The notes under the pieces: model-generated
The model's database searches: none
Seen by the model: the letters and a program-made list of their open reading frames with translations, nothing else
What the model was told of the DNA's origin: nothing
Shown: positions 11,088 to 22,795 of the stretch, one piece after another
Numbering within the stretch: position 1 is the first letter of the stretch
How the letters are laid out: the number at the start of each line of letters is the position of its first letter
Source of the DNA: Paracoccus cavernae
GTDB taxonomy: Bacteria > Pseudomonadota > Alphaproteobacteria > Rhodobacterales > Rhodobacteraceae
Reading direction: 5' to 3'
Assembly: GCA_030410095.1 (NCBI GenBank)
Contig: JAUFRC010000001.1
Coordinates: forward strand, 3,180,501 to 3,244,500
Length of the DNA stretch: 64,000 nucleotides
Position numbers and translations under genes: made by a program

Positions 11088-11160
11088 GCCCCCAAAGTCG
11101 CGCCAAAGCGTGAAGATCGCGTTAACGCACTGAGGTTCCGGAGATTGCGGCGTCTAAAGA

Positions 11161-11188
11161 AAAAGGCCCGGACGCACCGGGCCTTTCA
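11161..11188 (-). terminator. Rho-independent terminator after dnaJ
   Basis: Read on the minus strand, AAAGGCCCGG, a short loop and CCGGGCCTTTTT form a strong GC stem followed by a T-run. It lies about 22 bases beyond the dnaJ stop and separates the dnaKJ unit from radC. Confidence 0.85.
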
Positions 11189-11210
11189 ACAGGTATGGGG
11201 AGAGTGGGGC

Positions 11211-12371
11211 TCAGCCCTTCATCTCGTCCCAGAAGCCTTTGATCTTTTGAAAGAATCCTGAGGTCTGCGGGTTGTTGTCCGCCTGGATCTCGTCGAATTC
11301 GCGCAGGAGTTCCTTTTGGCGCGCCGTCAGGTTGACCGGCGTTTCCACCGTCAGTTCGATCAGCATGTCGCCATGTTCGCCCTGCATGCCCGCGCCGTGA
11401 CGCAAAGGCGGCATGCCCTTGCCGCGCAGACGCAGCTGTTTGCCCGATTGCGTGCCGGCCGGAACCTTCACGCGCGAGCGACCGCCGTCGATGGTCGGAA
11501 CCTCGATCTCGCCGCCCAAAGCGGCGGTGCCGATGCTGACCGGCACCTGACAGGCGAGGATGCGGCCGTCGCGGACGAAGATCGGATGCTCTTTGACATC
11601 GATGAAAATATAGAGGTCGCCCGAGGGGCCGCCACGCATACCGGCCTCGCCTTCGCCGGCAAGACGGATGCGGGTGCCGGTTTCGACGCCGGCGGGAATG
11701 TTCACCGAAAGGCTGCGCTCTTTCTCGGTGCGGCCTGCGCCGTGGCATTCCTTGCAGGGGTTCTTGATGATCTGGCCCTGGCCGTTACAGGTCGGGCAGG
11801 TGCGCTCGACCGTGAAAAAGCCCTGGCTGGCGCGGACCTTGCCCATGCCCGAACAGGTCGGACAGGTCGCGGGATCGACGGCACCTTCGGCACCGGTGCC
11901 GTTGCAGGCATTACAGGCAACCGAAGTCGGAACCGTGATCGCCTTCTGGATGCCGGTAAAGGCTTCTTCCAGCGAAACCCGCAGGTTGTAGCGCAGATCC
12001 TGACCGCGGCTCTGGCGGGGACGGCCGCCCTGACCACCACGACCACCCATGAAATCGCCGAAGAGGTCTTCGAAGACATCGGCAAAGGCCGAGCCGAAAT
12101 CGCCGCCCTGAGGACCACGTCCGCCGCCGAAACCACCCATGCCGCCATCGAAAGCCGCATGGCCGAAGCGGTCATAGGCCGCCTTGCGCTGGTCGTCCTT
12201 CAGGCATTCATAGGCTTCGTTGACCTCTTTGAAATCGGCCTCCGAAGTCTTGCTGTCGCGGTTGAGATCAGGATGCAGAGCCTTCGCTTTGGCGCGATAG
12301 GCCTTTTTGATTTCGTCTGAAGACGCGCCTTTCGCAATGCCGAGCACGTCGTAATAATCACGTTTAGCCAT
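11211..12371 (-). CDS. dnaJ: Molecular chaperone DnaJ
   Basis: DnaJ is the Hsp40 co-chaperone that delivers clients to DnaK and stimulates its ATPase. The J domain (about residues 4-70) contains HPD at 33-35. A Gly/Phe-rich linker follows ([15 protein letters not shown]). Four zinc-binding repeats come next: [24 protein letters not shown] and CKECHGAG. The two C-terminal substrate domains complete 386 residues. The frame is intact. It lies 82 bases after dnaK and is probably co-transcribed from the RpoH-type promoter upstream of dnaK; a GC hairpin between the genes may tune its level. Confidence 0.98.
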   Translation of the reverse strand: MAKRDYYDVLGIAKGASSDEIKKAYRAKAKALHPDLNRDSKTSEADFKEVNEAYECLKDDQRKAAYDRFGHAAFDGGMGGFGGGRGPQGGDFGSAFADVFEDLFGDFMGGRGGQGGRPRQSRGQDLRYNLRVSLEEAFTGIQKAITVPTSVACNACNGTGAEGAVDPATCPTCSGMGKVRASQGFFTVERTCPTCNGQGQIIKNPCKECHGAGRTEKERSLSVNIPAGVETGTRIRLAGEGEAGMRGGPSGDLYIFIDVKEHPIFVRDGRILACQVPVSIGTAALGGEIEVPTIDGGRSRVKVPAGTQSGKQLRLRGKGMPPLRHGAGMQGEHGDMLIELTVETPVNLTARQKELLREFDEIQADNNPQTSGFFQKIKGFWDEMKG

Positions 12372-12402
12372 GTCGTCTTCGTCCCGGGCCTTTCATGAAT
12401 GA

Positions 12403-12435
12403 ACCGGCCCGCGCGGTTTCGCGCGACGGGCCGGC
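12403..12435 (-). terminator. GC-rich hairpin between dnaK and dnaJ
   Basis: CCGGCCCG (12404-12411) can pair with CGGGCCGG (12427-12434), with further CGCG pairing inside. No T-run follows on the minus strand, so it is at best a partial terminator or an mRNA-stabilising stem at the dnaK 3' end. Confidence 0.4.
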
Positions 12436-12453
12436 CTGACTGGTTGCGCGCGA

Positions 12454-14375
<1,922 letters not shown>

Positions 14376-14700
14376 TCAAAATCCTCTCTTGCGGCGATGT
14401 TTCGGCTTCCAGAGCCGTAGCGGCCTCTGGGCGCCTATCCCTAATCTTGCCGGCCTGGTGATTTGGCCCCTGCCGGCTTCGAGTCTCTATATAGGGAGGG
14501 AAAGCGCGCTGCAAGCCGGTGTCGACCAGTGTTTTGCCTATTCTCGGCAGGCATCGGAATCTGTGGTTAATTGACGGTTAAATGCCGCCGATCCGGCGCT
14601 GATTCACGTGAAAAAGCGGTTTCGGGCCGAAAGGGGCTTTGTCCGAACTGTCCGGATCCGCACCCGACAAGGGCCCCGCCGCGGCCGGATCCGGGCGGGG
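14376..14700. other. dnaK upstream region
   Basis: These 325 bases separate dnaK from the end of the permease gene on the same strand. The dnaK-proximal part carries the heat-shock promoter listed separately and a leader of about 110 bases. The part from 14520 to 14700 shows nothing I can identify apart from the GC-rich segment 14680-14700 that abuts the permease stop. Confidence 0.5.
14487..14515 (-). promoter_or_regulatory. RpoH (sigma-32) type promoter for dnaKJ
   Basis: On the minus strand the sequence CTTG (complement of 14512-14515) is followed after 17 bases by CTATATAG (14487-14494). This matches the alphaproteobacterial heat-shock promoter pattern CTTG-N17/18-CYTATNT. Its place about 110 bases upstream of the dnaK start fits. 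No CIRCE element is visible. Confidence 0.75.
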
Positions 14701-15521
14701 TTAGCGCCCCGCGCTCCAGCTCAAGGATGCGGCGTTGCGGGTCACGAATTCGGCCATCAGCCCGATCATCATCACCGCGATGATGACATAGACCGGATAG
14801 GTCAGGCTGGTGTTGCGCGGCGCATAGTTGATGAAGGCAAAGCCGCGCGTCTGGTCGATGAGGTGGAACAGGGGTTCCAGCCGAACATGTGCAGCATGAA
14901 GGTGGGCAGGGTATTGGCCACGAACATCTTGCCCGAAGCGATCATGTTCACGCGCTGGTAAAGCGTCGTGATGACCTTGCCGCCCGGCGGCCACCACATG
15001 CGCACCGCAAGAAAGATCAGCCCGACGCAGATCCCGTAAAACCACGCCAGCAAAAGCATGCCGTAGCACGACAACGGGTCATCGATATGGATGGGCGCGA
15101 TCAGGGTGTGATAGGCCCAGAGCATGACGAAGATCGAGATCGTCTGGCGGTAAAGCACCGCCAGCGACGCGCCGCAAATCAGTACCGCAGTGTTCATCGG
15201 CCCGTGTTTGACCATGCTGTCGAGCGCGTTCCCCGCCCGCGAGACCGCACCCGCCGTCTGGCTATGCGTCATGAAAAGGAAGATCCCGGTCATGATGAAG
15301 ACGATGAAATCGCCGCGGATCGGCGAATGTTTCACGCCGATCAGCATATACATCCCGAGAAAGCCGACGACGAACAGCGAGGATTGCAGGATGGTCATCA
15401 GCAAGCCGACCACGGCGTTGCGGTGGTCTTTGCGCAGGTCGTAAACCGTAACGTGATAGATCAGCGCCAAGGTCGTCAGCGCGGCCTCGAACATGTTGCG
15501 GTTTCGGCGTTGCGTGAACAT
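14701..15521 (-). CDS. ABC-2 type polysaccharide export permease (one frame break)
   Basis: This is a membrane protein of about 273 residues with six or so hydrophobic segments (for example VVGLLMTILQSSLFVVGFLG, FIVFIMTGIFLFM and LLAWFYGICVGLIFLAVRMW). It fits the permease half of ABC-2 exporters for capsule or O-antigen polysaccharide (KpsM/Wzm type). One C missing in the run at 14871-14874 breaks the frame; repaired it reads FGWNPLFHLIDQTRGFAFIN and ends SLSWSAGR at 14701. No ATPase partner is next to it. It is divergent from cysQ-kdsB and the polysaccharide gene block, and export of that polymer is a reasonable inference. Confidence 0.72.
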
Positions 15522-15650
15522 GACGGTTGTCCGGTCCTTCCTGCGGATGGCCGACGCTTGCCGAAAGCCATGGCTCGCACCATAAGTGAGGACAAACGCG
15601 GGTTCAATCTGGTGCAGACGCCTCGCGCTGCGGCAGGAAAGGAATAATTG

Positions 15651-16446
15651 ATGCAATTTGAACCGATGATGGCCGAGATGCGCCGACTGGCGCTGCAGGC
15701 GGGCGAGAAGATCATGGAGATCTACGGCGCCGAAGACTTCGATGTCCGCTCCAAATCCGATTCTTCGCCGGTGACCGAGGCCGACGAGGCAGCCGATGCG
15801 CTGATCTCGGCCGGCCTGCGCGCCGCTTTCCCCGAGATTCCGCTGGTCACCGAAGAACAATCCGCGACCCATGGCCAAAGTGTCGGCACTTTCCTCATCG
15901 TCGACCCGCTCGACGGCACCAAGGAGTTCGTGCAGCGCCGCGGCGATTTCACGGTCAATATCGCCTATGTCGTTGACGGCGTGCCGGTTCTGGGCGTGGT
16001 CTATGCCCCCGCCAAGGGTCGTCTGTTCTACACGCTGCCCGAAGGTGGCGCGGTCGAAGAGAAGGGCCCTTCGGCGAAACGGCGGGCGAGACCGCTCCGA
16101 TCGGCGTGACCTCGACCCCCGACAACCGTGCCTTGATGGTCGTCGCCTCGAAATCGCACCGCGATCAGGCGACCGACGACTATATCGCGCAATATAATGT
16201 GCGCGACATGACCTCTGCGGGCTCCTCGTTGAAATTCTGCCTTGTCGCGACCGGCGAGGCCGATCTTTATCCGCGTCTGGGCCGCACGATGGAATGGGAT
16301 ACGGCGGCGGGCGACGCGGTTTTGCGCGCGGCGGGCGGCAAGGTCGTACGCTTCGACGACCACAGCCCGCTGACCTATGGCAAAGCGGGATTCGAGAACC
16401 CTTCTTCATCGCCTTCGCTCCGGGCGTTCTGCTGGTGAAGGGTTAA
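15651..16446 (+). CDS. cysQ: 3'(2'),5'-bisphosphate nucleotidase CysQ (two frame breaks)
   Basis: CysQ hydrolyses 3'-phosphoadenosine 5'-phosphate (PAP), the by-product of sulfotransferases and PAPS reductase. Inositol-monophosphatase motifs are present: VTEEQ, DPLDGTKEF (metal ligands) and WDTAAGDAV. Two C runs are each one base short, at 16067-16069 (KGPFGETAG) and 16399-16401 (ENPFFIAFAPG). With both restored the protein is about 265 residues ending LLVKG at 16446. The ATG at 15651 has AAGGA nine bases upstream. PAP removal would suit the sulfotransferase-like gene at 24.5 kb. kdsB follows after three bases, so the two are coupled. Confidence 0.9.
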
Positions 16447-16449
16447 ACC

Positions 16450-17250
16450 ATGTCGGTCGTCATCGTCATTCCCGCGCGCTACCAATCCTCGCGCTATCCG
16501 GGCAAGCCCTTGGTCGAGCTGACGGGCGCCTCGGGCGAAGCCAAAAGCCTGATCCGGCGCAGCTGGGAGGCGGGGATTTCGGTCAAAGGCGTCGACCGTG
16601 TCGTCGTCGCGACCGATGATGCGCGCATCAAGGACCATGCCGAGGCCTTCGGGGCCGAGGTCGTCATGACCTCGCCCGAGGCCCGCAACGGCACCGAGCG
16701 CTGCGCCGAGGCCGTGGCCGCGATGGGGATCTCGCCCGAGATCGTGGTGAACCTGCAGGGCGACGCTCCGCTGACCCCCGCCTGGTTCATCGAGGATCTG
16801 GTGACGGGACTTCGCGGCGATGCCGATGCCGATATCGCGACGCCGGTACTGCAATGTTCGGGGCAGATGCGCGCCGATCTGATCGCGGACCGCGTTGCGG
16901 GTCGCGTCGGCGGCACGACGGCGGTTTTCGGCCACGACATGCGGGCGATGTATTTCTCGAAAGAGGTCATCCCCTATGCCGGTGGCGATTTCGCCCCCGA
17001 CGCGCCGACGCCGGTCTTCCACCATGTCGGCGTCTATGCTTACCGTCCCGCCGCTCTGGCCGACTATCCGGCATGGGGCGAGGGCCGCACCGAGGTTCTA
17101 GAAGGACTCGAGCAGCTGCGTTTCCTTGAACGCGGCCGCAAGGTTCTTTGCGTCGAGGTCGAAGCCCGCGGCCGCGAATTCTGGGAGCTGAACAACCCCT
17201 CGGATGTCGCGAAAATCGAGGAGATGATGCGCCGGATGGGCGCGGATTGA
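16450..17250 (+). CDS. kdsB: 3-deoxy-manno-octulosonate cytidylyltransferase (CMP-Kdo synthetase)
   Basis: KdsB activates Kdo with CTP for lipopolysaccharide inner core or capsule synthesis. The 266-residue frame is intact. It starts SVVIVIPARYQSSRYPGKPL, the nucleotide-binding motif, followed by VVVATDD, RNGTERCAEA and VVNLQGDAPL, then HVGVYAYRP and EGLEQLRFLE near the end. It begins three bases after cysQ and is followed by glycosyltransferase genes, so it may supply a surface polysaccharide as well as LPS. kdsD for the same pathway lies at 44.7 kb. Confidence 0.96.
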   Translation: MSVVIVIPARYQSSRYPGKPLVELTGASGEAKSLIRRSWEAGISVKGVDRVVVATDDARIKDHAEAFGAEVVMTSPEARNGTERCAEAVAAMGISPEIVVNLQGDAPLTPAWFIEDLVTGLRGDADADIATPVLQCSGQMRADLIADRVAGRVGGTTAVFGHDMRAMYFSKEVIPYAGGDFAPDAPTPVFHHVGVYAYRPAALADYPAWGEGRTEVLEGLEQLRFLERGRKVLCVEVEARGREFWELNNPSDVAKIEEMMRRMGAD

Positions 17251-17255
17251 TCAAA

Positions 17256-18550
17256 ATGACGGCTGGCGCGCGTCCCGATTTGCCGCGCCGGCCGCTCGCG
17301 CGCCTGTCGATCATCATCGTCTCGCGCCACCGGCCCGCGCGTCTGGCAAGCTGCCTGACGGCGCTGTCCCAGCAAAACCATCCCGAATTCGAGATCATTC
17401 TGGTTGCCGATCCGGCCTCTCTGGCGGTGCGCCCCGATCTTGCGCTCAAGCGCATCCCCTTTGACGAGGCCAATATCTCGGCGGCGCGCAATGCGGGGAT
17501 TGCGGCTGCCGCGGGCGAGGTGATCGCCTTTATCGACGACGACGCTTTGGCGGTGCCCTCTTGGGCGGGCAGGCTGGCTGCGGCCTTTGCCGATCCGGAG
17601 GTGGTCGCGGCCACGGGCACCACGCGCGGCCCCGACGGCTTTCGGTGGCAGGTTCGGGCCGAAAGGATCGGGCGCGACGGTCTGGCCTATCCGCTCGATG
17701 TCGCGGGGCCGGTATCGCTTGCCCCGAAAGCGGGGATCCGGTCAGCACGATCGGCACGAATTGCGCCTTTCGCGCGACGGCCCTGCGCGCGATCGGCGGC
17801 TTTGATCCGGCCTTTCGCTACCATCTCGACGAAAGCGACGTGAACCGCCGGATGGCCGCGCGTTTCCCGGAGGCTTTGACCGCGATCCTTCCGGCCGCCG
17901 AGGTCGTCCACGGCGCGGCGGCGGGCCCTCGCGGGCAAGTTCCGGCGTGCCGTCGGATCTGCGCCAGATCGGGCGTTCGACGGCGCTTTTCATCCGAAGA
18001 TCCGGCGGCACCATGCCCGACCTCGTGGCGATCCAGCGCAAAAGGCTGCTGCGTTTGATGGTGGCGGGGCGGCTTGATCCTTTCGCGCTTGGCCCGCTCC
18101 TGGCAGGGTTGGAGCAGGGTCTGGCGGATGGTCAGGCCGAGGATTTGCCCCGCCCCTGCCGGTGCCTTGCCCGAAAACGGGACGCCATTCCTGCGCTTTG
18201 CGGGTGATTTTCCCCAGCCGATCCCGTGGTGCTCTCTGGCTGGCAGTGGCGCGCGGGCGCCTTGCGGCAAGAGGCGGCGCGCCATCTGGCCGGAGGGCGG
18301 GTCAGCTGCCTGATTCTCTGGAGCCCGACCGGCCTGCGTCCGCGATTGCGCCTTGCCTCGGGCGGCTGGTGGGAGCTTCAATGCGGGCGATGGGCCCTTG
18401 CCGGGCGCGCCTTTCGCGGGCAGGGCGATCTACCGCTTGCCCGATCGGCGCATCTCGCAATTTCCTGCCGATTGTCCAGTGGGTTGCGAGATTGAAATGA
18501 ATTGTCGCATTCATTGTATTAAGTGCATTTGGAAACCAACTATTCACTGA
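17256..18550 (+). CDS. Family 2 glycosyltransferase (at least five frame breaks)
   Basis: The N-terminal half is a clear GT-A glycosyltransferase: LSIIIVSRHRPARLASCLTA, EIILVADP, ISAARNAGIAAAAGEVIAF and the IDDDALAV metal-binding motif. Later pieces TIGTNCAFRATALRAIGGFD and FRYHLDESDVNRRMA belong to the same fold. The C-terminal part is less familiar but can be followed through LPENGTPFLRFAGDF, VVLSGWQWRAGALRQEA and YRLPDRRISQFPADCP. Joining these requires restoring bases near 17733, 17927, 18140-18155 (two), 18219 and about 18410, mostly in C or G runs. The exact end is uncertain (18500 or 18550). The donor sugar is unknown. It starts six bases after kdsB. This is the most damaged gene here, so a real pseudogene cannot be excluded. 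Confidence 0.65.
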
Positions 18551-18627
18551 CATGTTGTGTACTCGGTGATAAAGACCTTGAAAATTTCCCCTCCGCGCCT
18601 TTGCGGAAGGGCTGAGGAGTGAAGTTC

Positions 18628-19517
18628 ATGACGCGTAAAGTCACAAAAGCCATTTTCCCCGTCGCGGGGCTTGGCACGCGATTTCTTCCGGCAACAAAAA
18701 GTATTCCGAAAGAAATCATGACTTTGGTCGATCGACCGCTGATTCAATATGCGATCGACGAGGCCCGTGCTGCCGGAATTACCGAATTCATCTTTGTGAC
18801 CTCGCGCGGCAAAGGCGCACTCGAGGATTATTTCGACCACGCGCACGAGCTGGAATCGAACCTCAAGAAAGCCGGCAAGACCGAGCTTCTTGAAACCCTG
18901 CGCTCGACCAATATGGAATCGGGGGCGATCGCCTACATCCGCCAGCACAAGGCCTTGGGTCTGGGCCATGCGGTCTGGTGCGCCCGCCGCCTCGTCGCCG
19001 ACGAGCCTTTTGCCGTGATTCTCACCGATGACGTCATCATGGGCGAGCCGCCCTGCCTCCAGCAGATGATCGAGGCCTATAACGAGACCGGCGGCAGCAT
19101 GGTTGCGACCATGGAAGTCCCGACCGAGAAGACCAAATCCTACGGCGTTCTGGATATTGCCGAGGATATGGGCGCGATCGTCCGTGCCAAAGGCATGGTC
19201 GAAAAGCCGCAATCAATCCTCCGTCGAACCTCGCGGTGATCGGGCGCTACATCCTTGCGCCGACCGTGATGCAGAACCTCAACAAGCTGCGTCAGGGTTC
19301 GGGCGGGGAAATCCAGCTGACGGACGCGATTGCCGACGAGATCGAGGAAGGTCGCGGCGTCTATGGCCTGCGCTTCCGTGGCCAGCGCTTCGATTGCGGC
19401 TCGAAAGCGGGCTTCCTGCAGGCGACGGTCGCTTTCGGCCTCGCGCGCGAGGAGCTCAAGGACGAGTTCGGCGATTACCTCAACGATCTCGCCGCGATCC
19501 GCAAAGCGGCAGAGTAA
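18628..19517 (+). CDS. galU: UTP--glucose-1-phosphate uridylyltransferase (one frame break)
   Basis: GalU makes UDP-glucose for polysaccharides and LPS. The signature AIFPVAGLGTRFLPATKSIP is at the N-terminus, with VDRPLIQYAIDEA and GGEIQLTDAI later. The ATG at 18628 is preferred to the GTG at 18619 because GAGGAG lies nine bases before it. A base (or four) seems missing near 19210-19218 between VEKPQ and NPPSNLAVIGRYI; repaired length is about 296 residues. galE follows after ten bases, forming a nucleotide-sugar pair at the head of the glycosyltransferase block. Confidence 0.95.
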
Positions 19518-19527
19518 GGACAGCACG

Positions 19528-20523
19528 ATGAGCGACCGGGTTCTGGTCACGGGCGGTGCGGGCTATATCGGCTCGCATGCCTGCAAGGCCTTGAAAGCGG
19601 CGGGTTTCACGCCCGTGACCTATGACAGCCTTGTTACGGGCTGGCAGGAGGCCGTGAAGTTCGGCCCCTTCGAGCAGGGCGATCTGATGGATCGCGCCCG
19701 CCTCGACGAGGTTCTGGCCAGGCACCGGCCGGTCGCCGTCATGCATTTCGCCGCGCTGAGCCAGGTTGGCGAGGCGATGCGCGAGCCGGGCAAATACTGG
19801 CGCGGCAATGTCGCGGCCTCGCTGACGCTGATCGAGGCGACGCTGGCTGTGGGGATCAAGGATTTCGTCTTCTCCTCGACCTGCGCCACCTATGGCGATC
19901 ACGACGGGGTGGTGCTGGACGAGAACACGCCCCAGAACCCGCTGAATGCCTACGGCGCCAGCAAACGCGCGATCGAGGACATGCTGAAGGATTTCGGCGC
20001 CTCCGACGGTCTGCGCTCGGTGGTCTTCCGCTATTTCAACGTCGCGGGTGCCGATCCCGAGGGCGAGGTGGGCGAGTTCCACCAGCCCGAAACCCATCTC
20101 ATTCCGCTTATTCTCGATGCGGTTGACGGCAAACGCGGTGCGCTGACGATTTTCGGCACCGATTACCCGACGCCGGACGGCACCTGCATCCGCGACTATG
20201 TCCATGTCATGGATCTGGTCGATGCCCATGTTCTCGGCCTCAAGCGGCTCAAGGAGGGCAAGGTCGGCGCGGGGATCGAGGTCTTCTGCCTCGGCACCGG
20301 CAACGGCTTTTCGGTGCGCGAAGTGATCAATGAATCGCGCCATGTCACCAACCGCCCCGTGCCGATCACCGAAGGCGCGCGCCGCGAAGGCGATGCGGTC
20401 AAACTGGTCTCGGGCAGCGAAAAGGCGGTTGCGGTGCTGGGCTGGGAGCCGCATCGCTCGACGATGGCACAGATGGTGACGGATGCCTGGCGCTGGCACC
20501 AGAACGGCGGATATGCACGCTGA
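19528..20523 (+). CDS. galE: UDP-glucose 4-epimerase
   Basis: GalE interconverts UDP-glucose and UDP-galactose. The frame is intact at 331 residues. The NAD-binding motif is VTGGAGYIGSHACKAL, followed by FSSTCATYGDHD, the catalytic YGASK motif in NAYGASKRAIEDML, and RYFNVAGADPEGEVGE. AAGGA precedes the ATG at 19528 by about six bases. It directly follows galU, and the next glycosyltransferase gene overlaps its last 11 bases. UDP-galactose made here is probably used by the following transferases. Confidence 0.96.
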   Translation: MSDRVLVTGGAGYIGSHACKALKAAGFTPVTYDSLVTGWQEAVKFGPFEQGDLMDRARLDEVLARHRPVAVMHFAALSQVGEAMREPGKYWRGNVAASLTLIEATLAVGIKDFVFSSTCATYGDHDGVVLDENTPQNPLNAYGASKRAIEDMLKDFGASDGLRSVVFRYFNVAGADPEGEVGEFHQPETHLIPLILDAVDGKRGALTIFGTDYPTPDGTCIRDYVHVMDLVDAHVLGLKRLKEGKVGAGIEVFCLGTGNGFSVREVINESRHVTNRPVPITEGARREGDAVKLVSGSEKAVAVLGWEPHRSTMAQMVTDAWRWHQNGGYAR

Positions 20524-21741
20524 GCAGGGCATCCTGCTTGATATCTCGCGTCTGATCGCGCGGCTGGACGGCCTGCCTCTGACCGGTATCGACCGGGTCG
20601 AACGGGAATGGCTGCTCCATCTTCAGGACCAACCGCATCTTTTGCTCTGCCGTGCTTTCGGCGCGCAGCTTTTGCTGCCGCCCGAAGCGGGAGCGGCAAT
20701 CCTGCGCTGGATCGACGGCGCGCAGGGCGATCTGCCCGCACCGGGCTTTCTGGCGCGGCTGCGCGGCAGGACCAGCGTCAAGGATCGCGCATTGTCCGCC
20801 CTGCGCGGCATGGCGCTGGCATCGGAGCGGGGCACAACCCGCCGTTTGGGCCGCATGGCCAAGACGCGGCTCGGGGCGGGGCGGTCTACCTCAACCTCGG
20901 GCATGCGAATTGGCGGCGCGAAGTGTTCAACGGGCTCGCGGACTTGCAGCGGGTGGTTCTGATCCACGACATGATCCCGCTCGATCATCCCGAATATACC
21001 CGCGCGGGGCAGGACGTGAAATTCCGCGACCGGTTTATGATCGCGGCACAGGGGGCGGATCTGATCCTGACGATCTCGCAGGCCAGCGCCGAACGGATCG
21101 CGCTTTGGCGCAAGCGGCTTGTCGTCCATCGCAGCGCGCCCATCGTTGTGACGCCGATCGGCACGCGGCTGGCCGCGCCCGATGCCCGCGATCTGCCGGC
21201 AAGCCTCGACCTCTCGCGGCCGTTTTTCATCTGTCTCGGCACGATCGAGCCGCGCAAGAACCATGCGCTTTTGCTTGACGCCTGGGCGCGCATGGCGGCC
21301 GATCATCCGGATCAGCCCTTGCCGCAATTGTTCATCATCGGCCGGCGCGGCTGGGAGAACCACGAGACTTTCGCACGGCTCGACCGGCTGCCTGCAGGCG
21401 GCCCGATCGTCGAGCTGAACGGGCTCGACGACGGTGCGGTCGCGGCCTTGATGATGCGCTGCCACGGCCTTTTGATGCCGAGCCTTGCCGAGGGTTTCGG
21501 GATGCCTCTGGCCGAGGCCGCGCTGCGCGGCATACCCGTTCTCGCGACGCCTTTACCCTCGAGCAAGGAGCTCCTCGGAGACTGGGCGCGCTATCTCGAG
21601 TCCGATCGGCCGCAGCTTTGGGCCGACGAGATTTTTGCCATTTCCGCCAAACCTTTACAGCGTGTTCCTGCTTTGTCGGTTCCCGACTGGCCGATGCATT
21701 TCCGTTCGGTCACCGGCGCATTGCCGCACCTCTCCGAGTAG
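20513..21741 (+). CDS. Glycosyltransferase family 4 (one frame break)
   Basis: This is a GT-B glycosyltransferase of about 409 residues. The diagnostic C-terminal segments are FICLGTIEPRKNHALLLDAW and MPSLAEGFGMPLAEAALRG, which bind the donor nucleotide sugar. The N-terminal part starts MHAEQGILLDISRLIARL and contains VVLIHDMIPLDHPEYT, as in mannosyl- or rhamnosyltransferases of exopolysaccharide loci. One G is missing from the run near 20878-20881; restored, it reads GAVYLNLGHANW. The start overlaps the galE stop by 11 bases. Donor and acceptor cannot be told. Confidence 0.85.
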
Positions 21742-21770
21742 TTTATCAAACTAACGGAAAGGTTGAGACA

Positions 21771-22795
21771 TTGCCCCGCATTATCCGCCAGTTGAAACGC
21801 AGAATCCGGCTTCGGGCGCGCAGGCAATGGCTGCTTGCCCGAGCGATACGGCGTCGGAAAAAGCTGCGCTCGCTGCTGGACCAGACGGCGAAAGTCCGGC
21901 CGGGCAACATTCTGCTTTTCGTGACGATGCGCAACGAGCGCGTCCGCTTGCCCTATTTTCTGGAATATTACCGGCAGATGGGCGTGCAGCATTTCTTTGT
22001 CGTCGACAATAACTCCGACGACGGCAGTCGCGAATTCATGATGGCCCAGCCCGATGTCTCGCTCTGGAGCACGCGGGCCAGCTACAAGGCCTCGCGTTTC
22101 GGGATGGACTGGCTCAACTGGCTGCTGCGGCGCTACGGCAGCGGGCATTGGTGCCTGACCGTCGATCCCGACGAGTTTCTGGTCTACCCCCATTGCGACA
22201 CGCGGCCCTTGCGGGCGCTGACCGACTGGCTCGACGCTTCGGCGCTCCGGTCCTTTTCGGCCATGCTGCTGGACATGTATCCGCGCGGCGCGATTTCGGC
22301 CCAGCCCTATAGCGAGGGGCAGAACCCGTTCGAGATCGCGCGCTGGTTCGATCCGGCCAATTACGCGATCCGCAAGAACAACGAATACGGCAATCTGTGG
22401 ATTCAGGGCGGTCCGCGCGCGCGGGTCTTTTCCCCGACGAGCCGGCCAAGGGCCCCGCGCTGAACAAGGTGCCGCTGGTGCGCTGGGAGAAATCCTATGT
22501 CTATGCCAGCTCGACCCATATGCTTTTGCCGCGCTCGCTGAACCTCGTTTACGACGAGGAGGGCGGCGAGAAGGCCTCTGGCTGCCTGCTTCATGCCAAG
22601 TTTCTCTCGACCTTTGTCGAGAAATCCGCCGAAGAGCTGGACCGCGGCCAACATTACGCCAACAGTCAGGAATACCGCGCCTATCATTCGGGCCTGCAGG
22701 ACGAGGTCGACCTGTGGTGCGACTATTCGCGCGAGCTGCAGGATTGGCGCCAGCTCGAGGATCTGGGGCTGATTTCCAAGGGGAACTGGGCTTGA
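21771..22795 (+). CDS. GT92/GT2-like glycosyltransferase (one frame break)
   Basis: The protein of about 341 residues belongs to the Glyco_tranf_2_4/GT92-like group. Visible motifs are LLFVTMRNERVRLPYFLEYY, the metal-binding-type FFVVDNNSDDGSREFM, and WCLTVDPDEFLVYP. It starts with a very basic stretch (about residues 5-35) and has no membrane span. I choose a TTG start at 21771 with GGAAAGG eight bases upstream, since no ATG or GTG fits; this is uncertain. One T is missing from the run at 22428-22431, where VFFPDEPAKG should continue. Its stop overlaps the TTG start of the next gene. Confidence 0.72.

Noticed and set aside
17256..18550. The damaged glycosyltransferase as a true pseudogene
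   Set aside because: It has more breaks than its neighbours, but each joins to sensible protein when a homopolymer base is restored. I keep it as a gene with reduced confidence.
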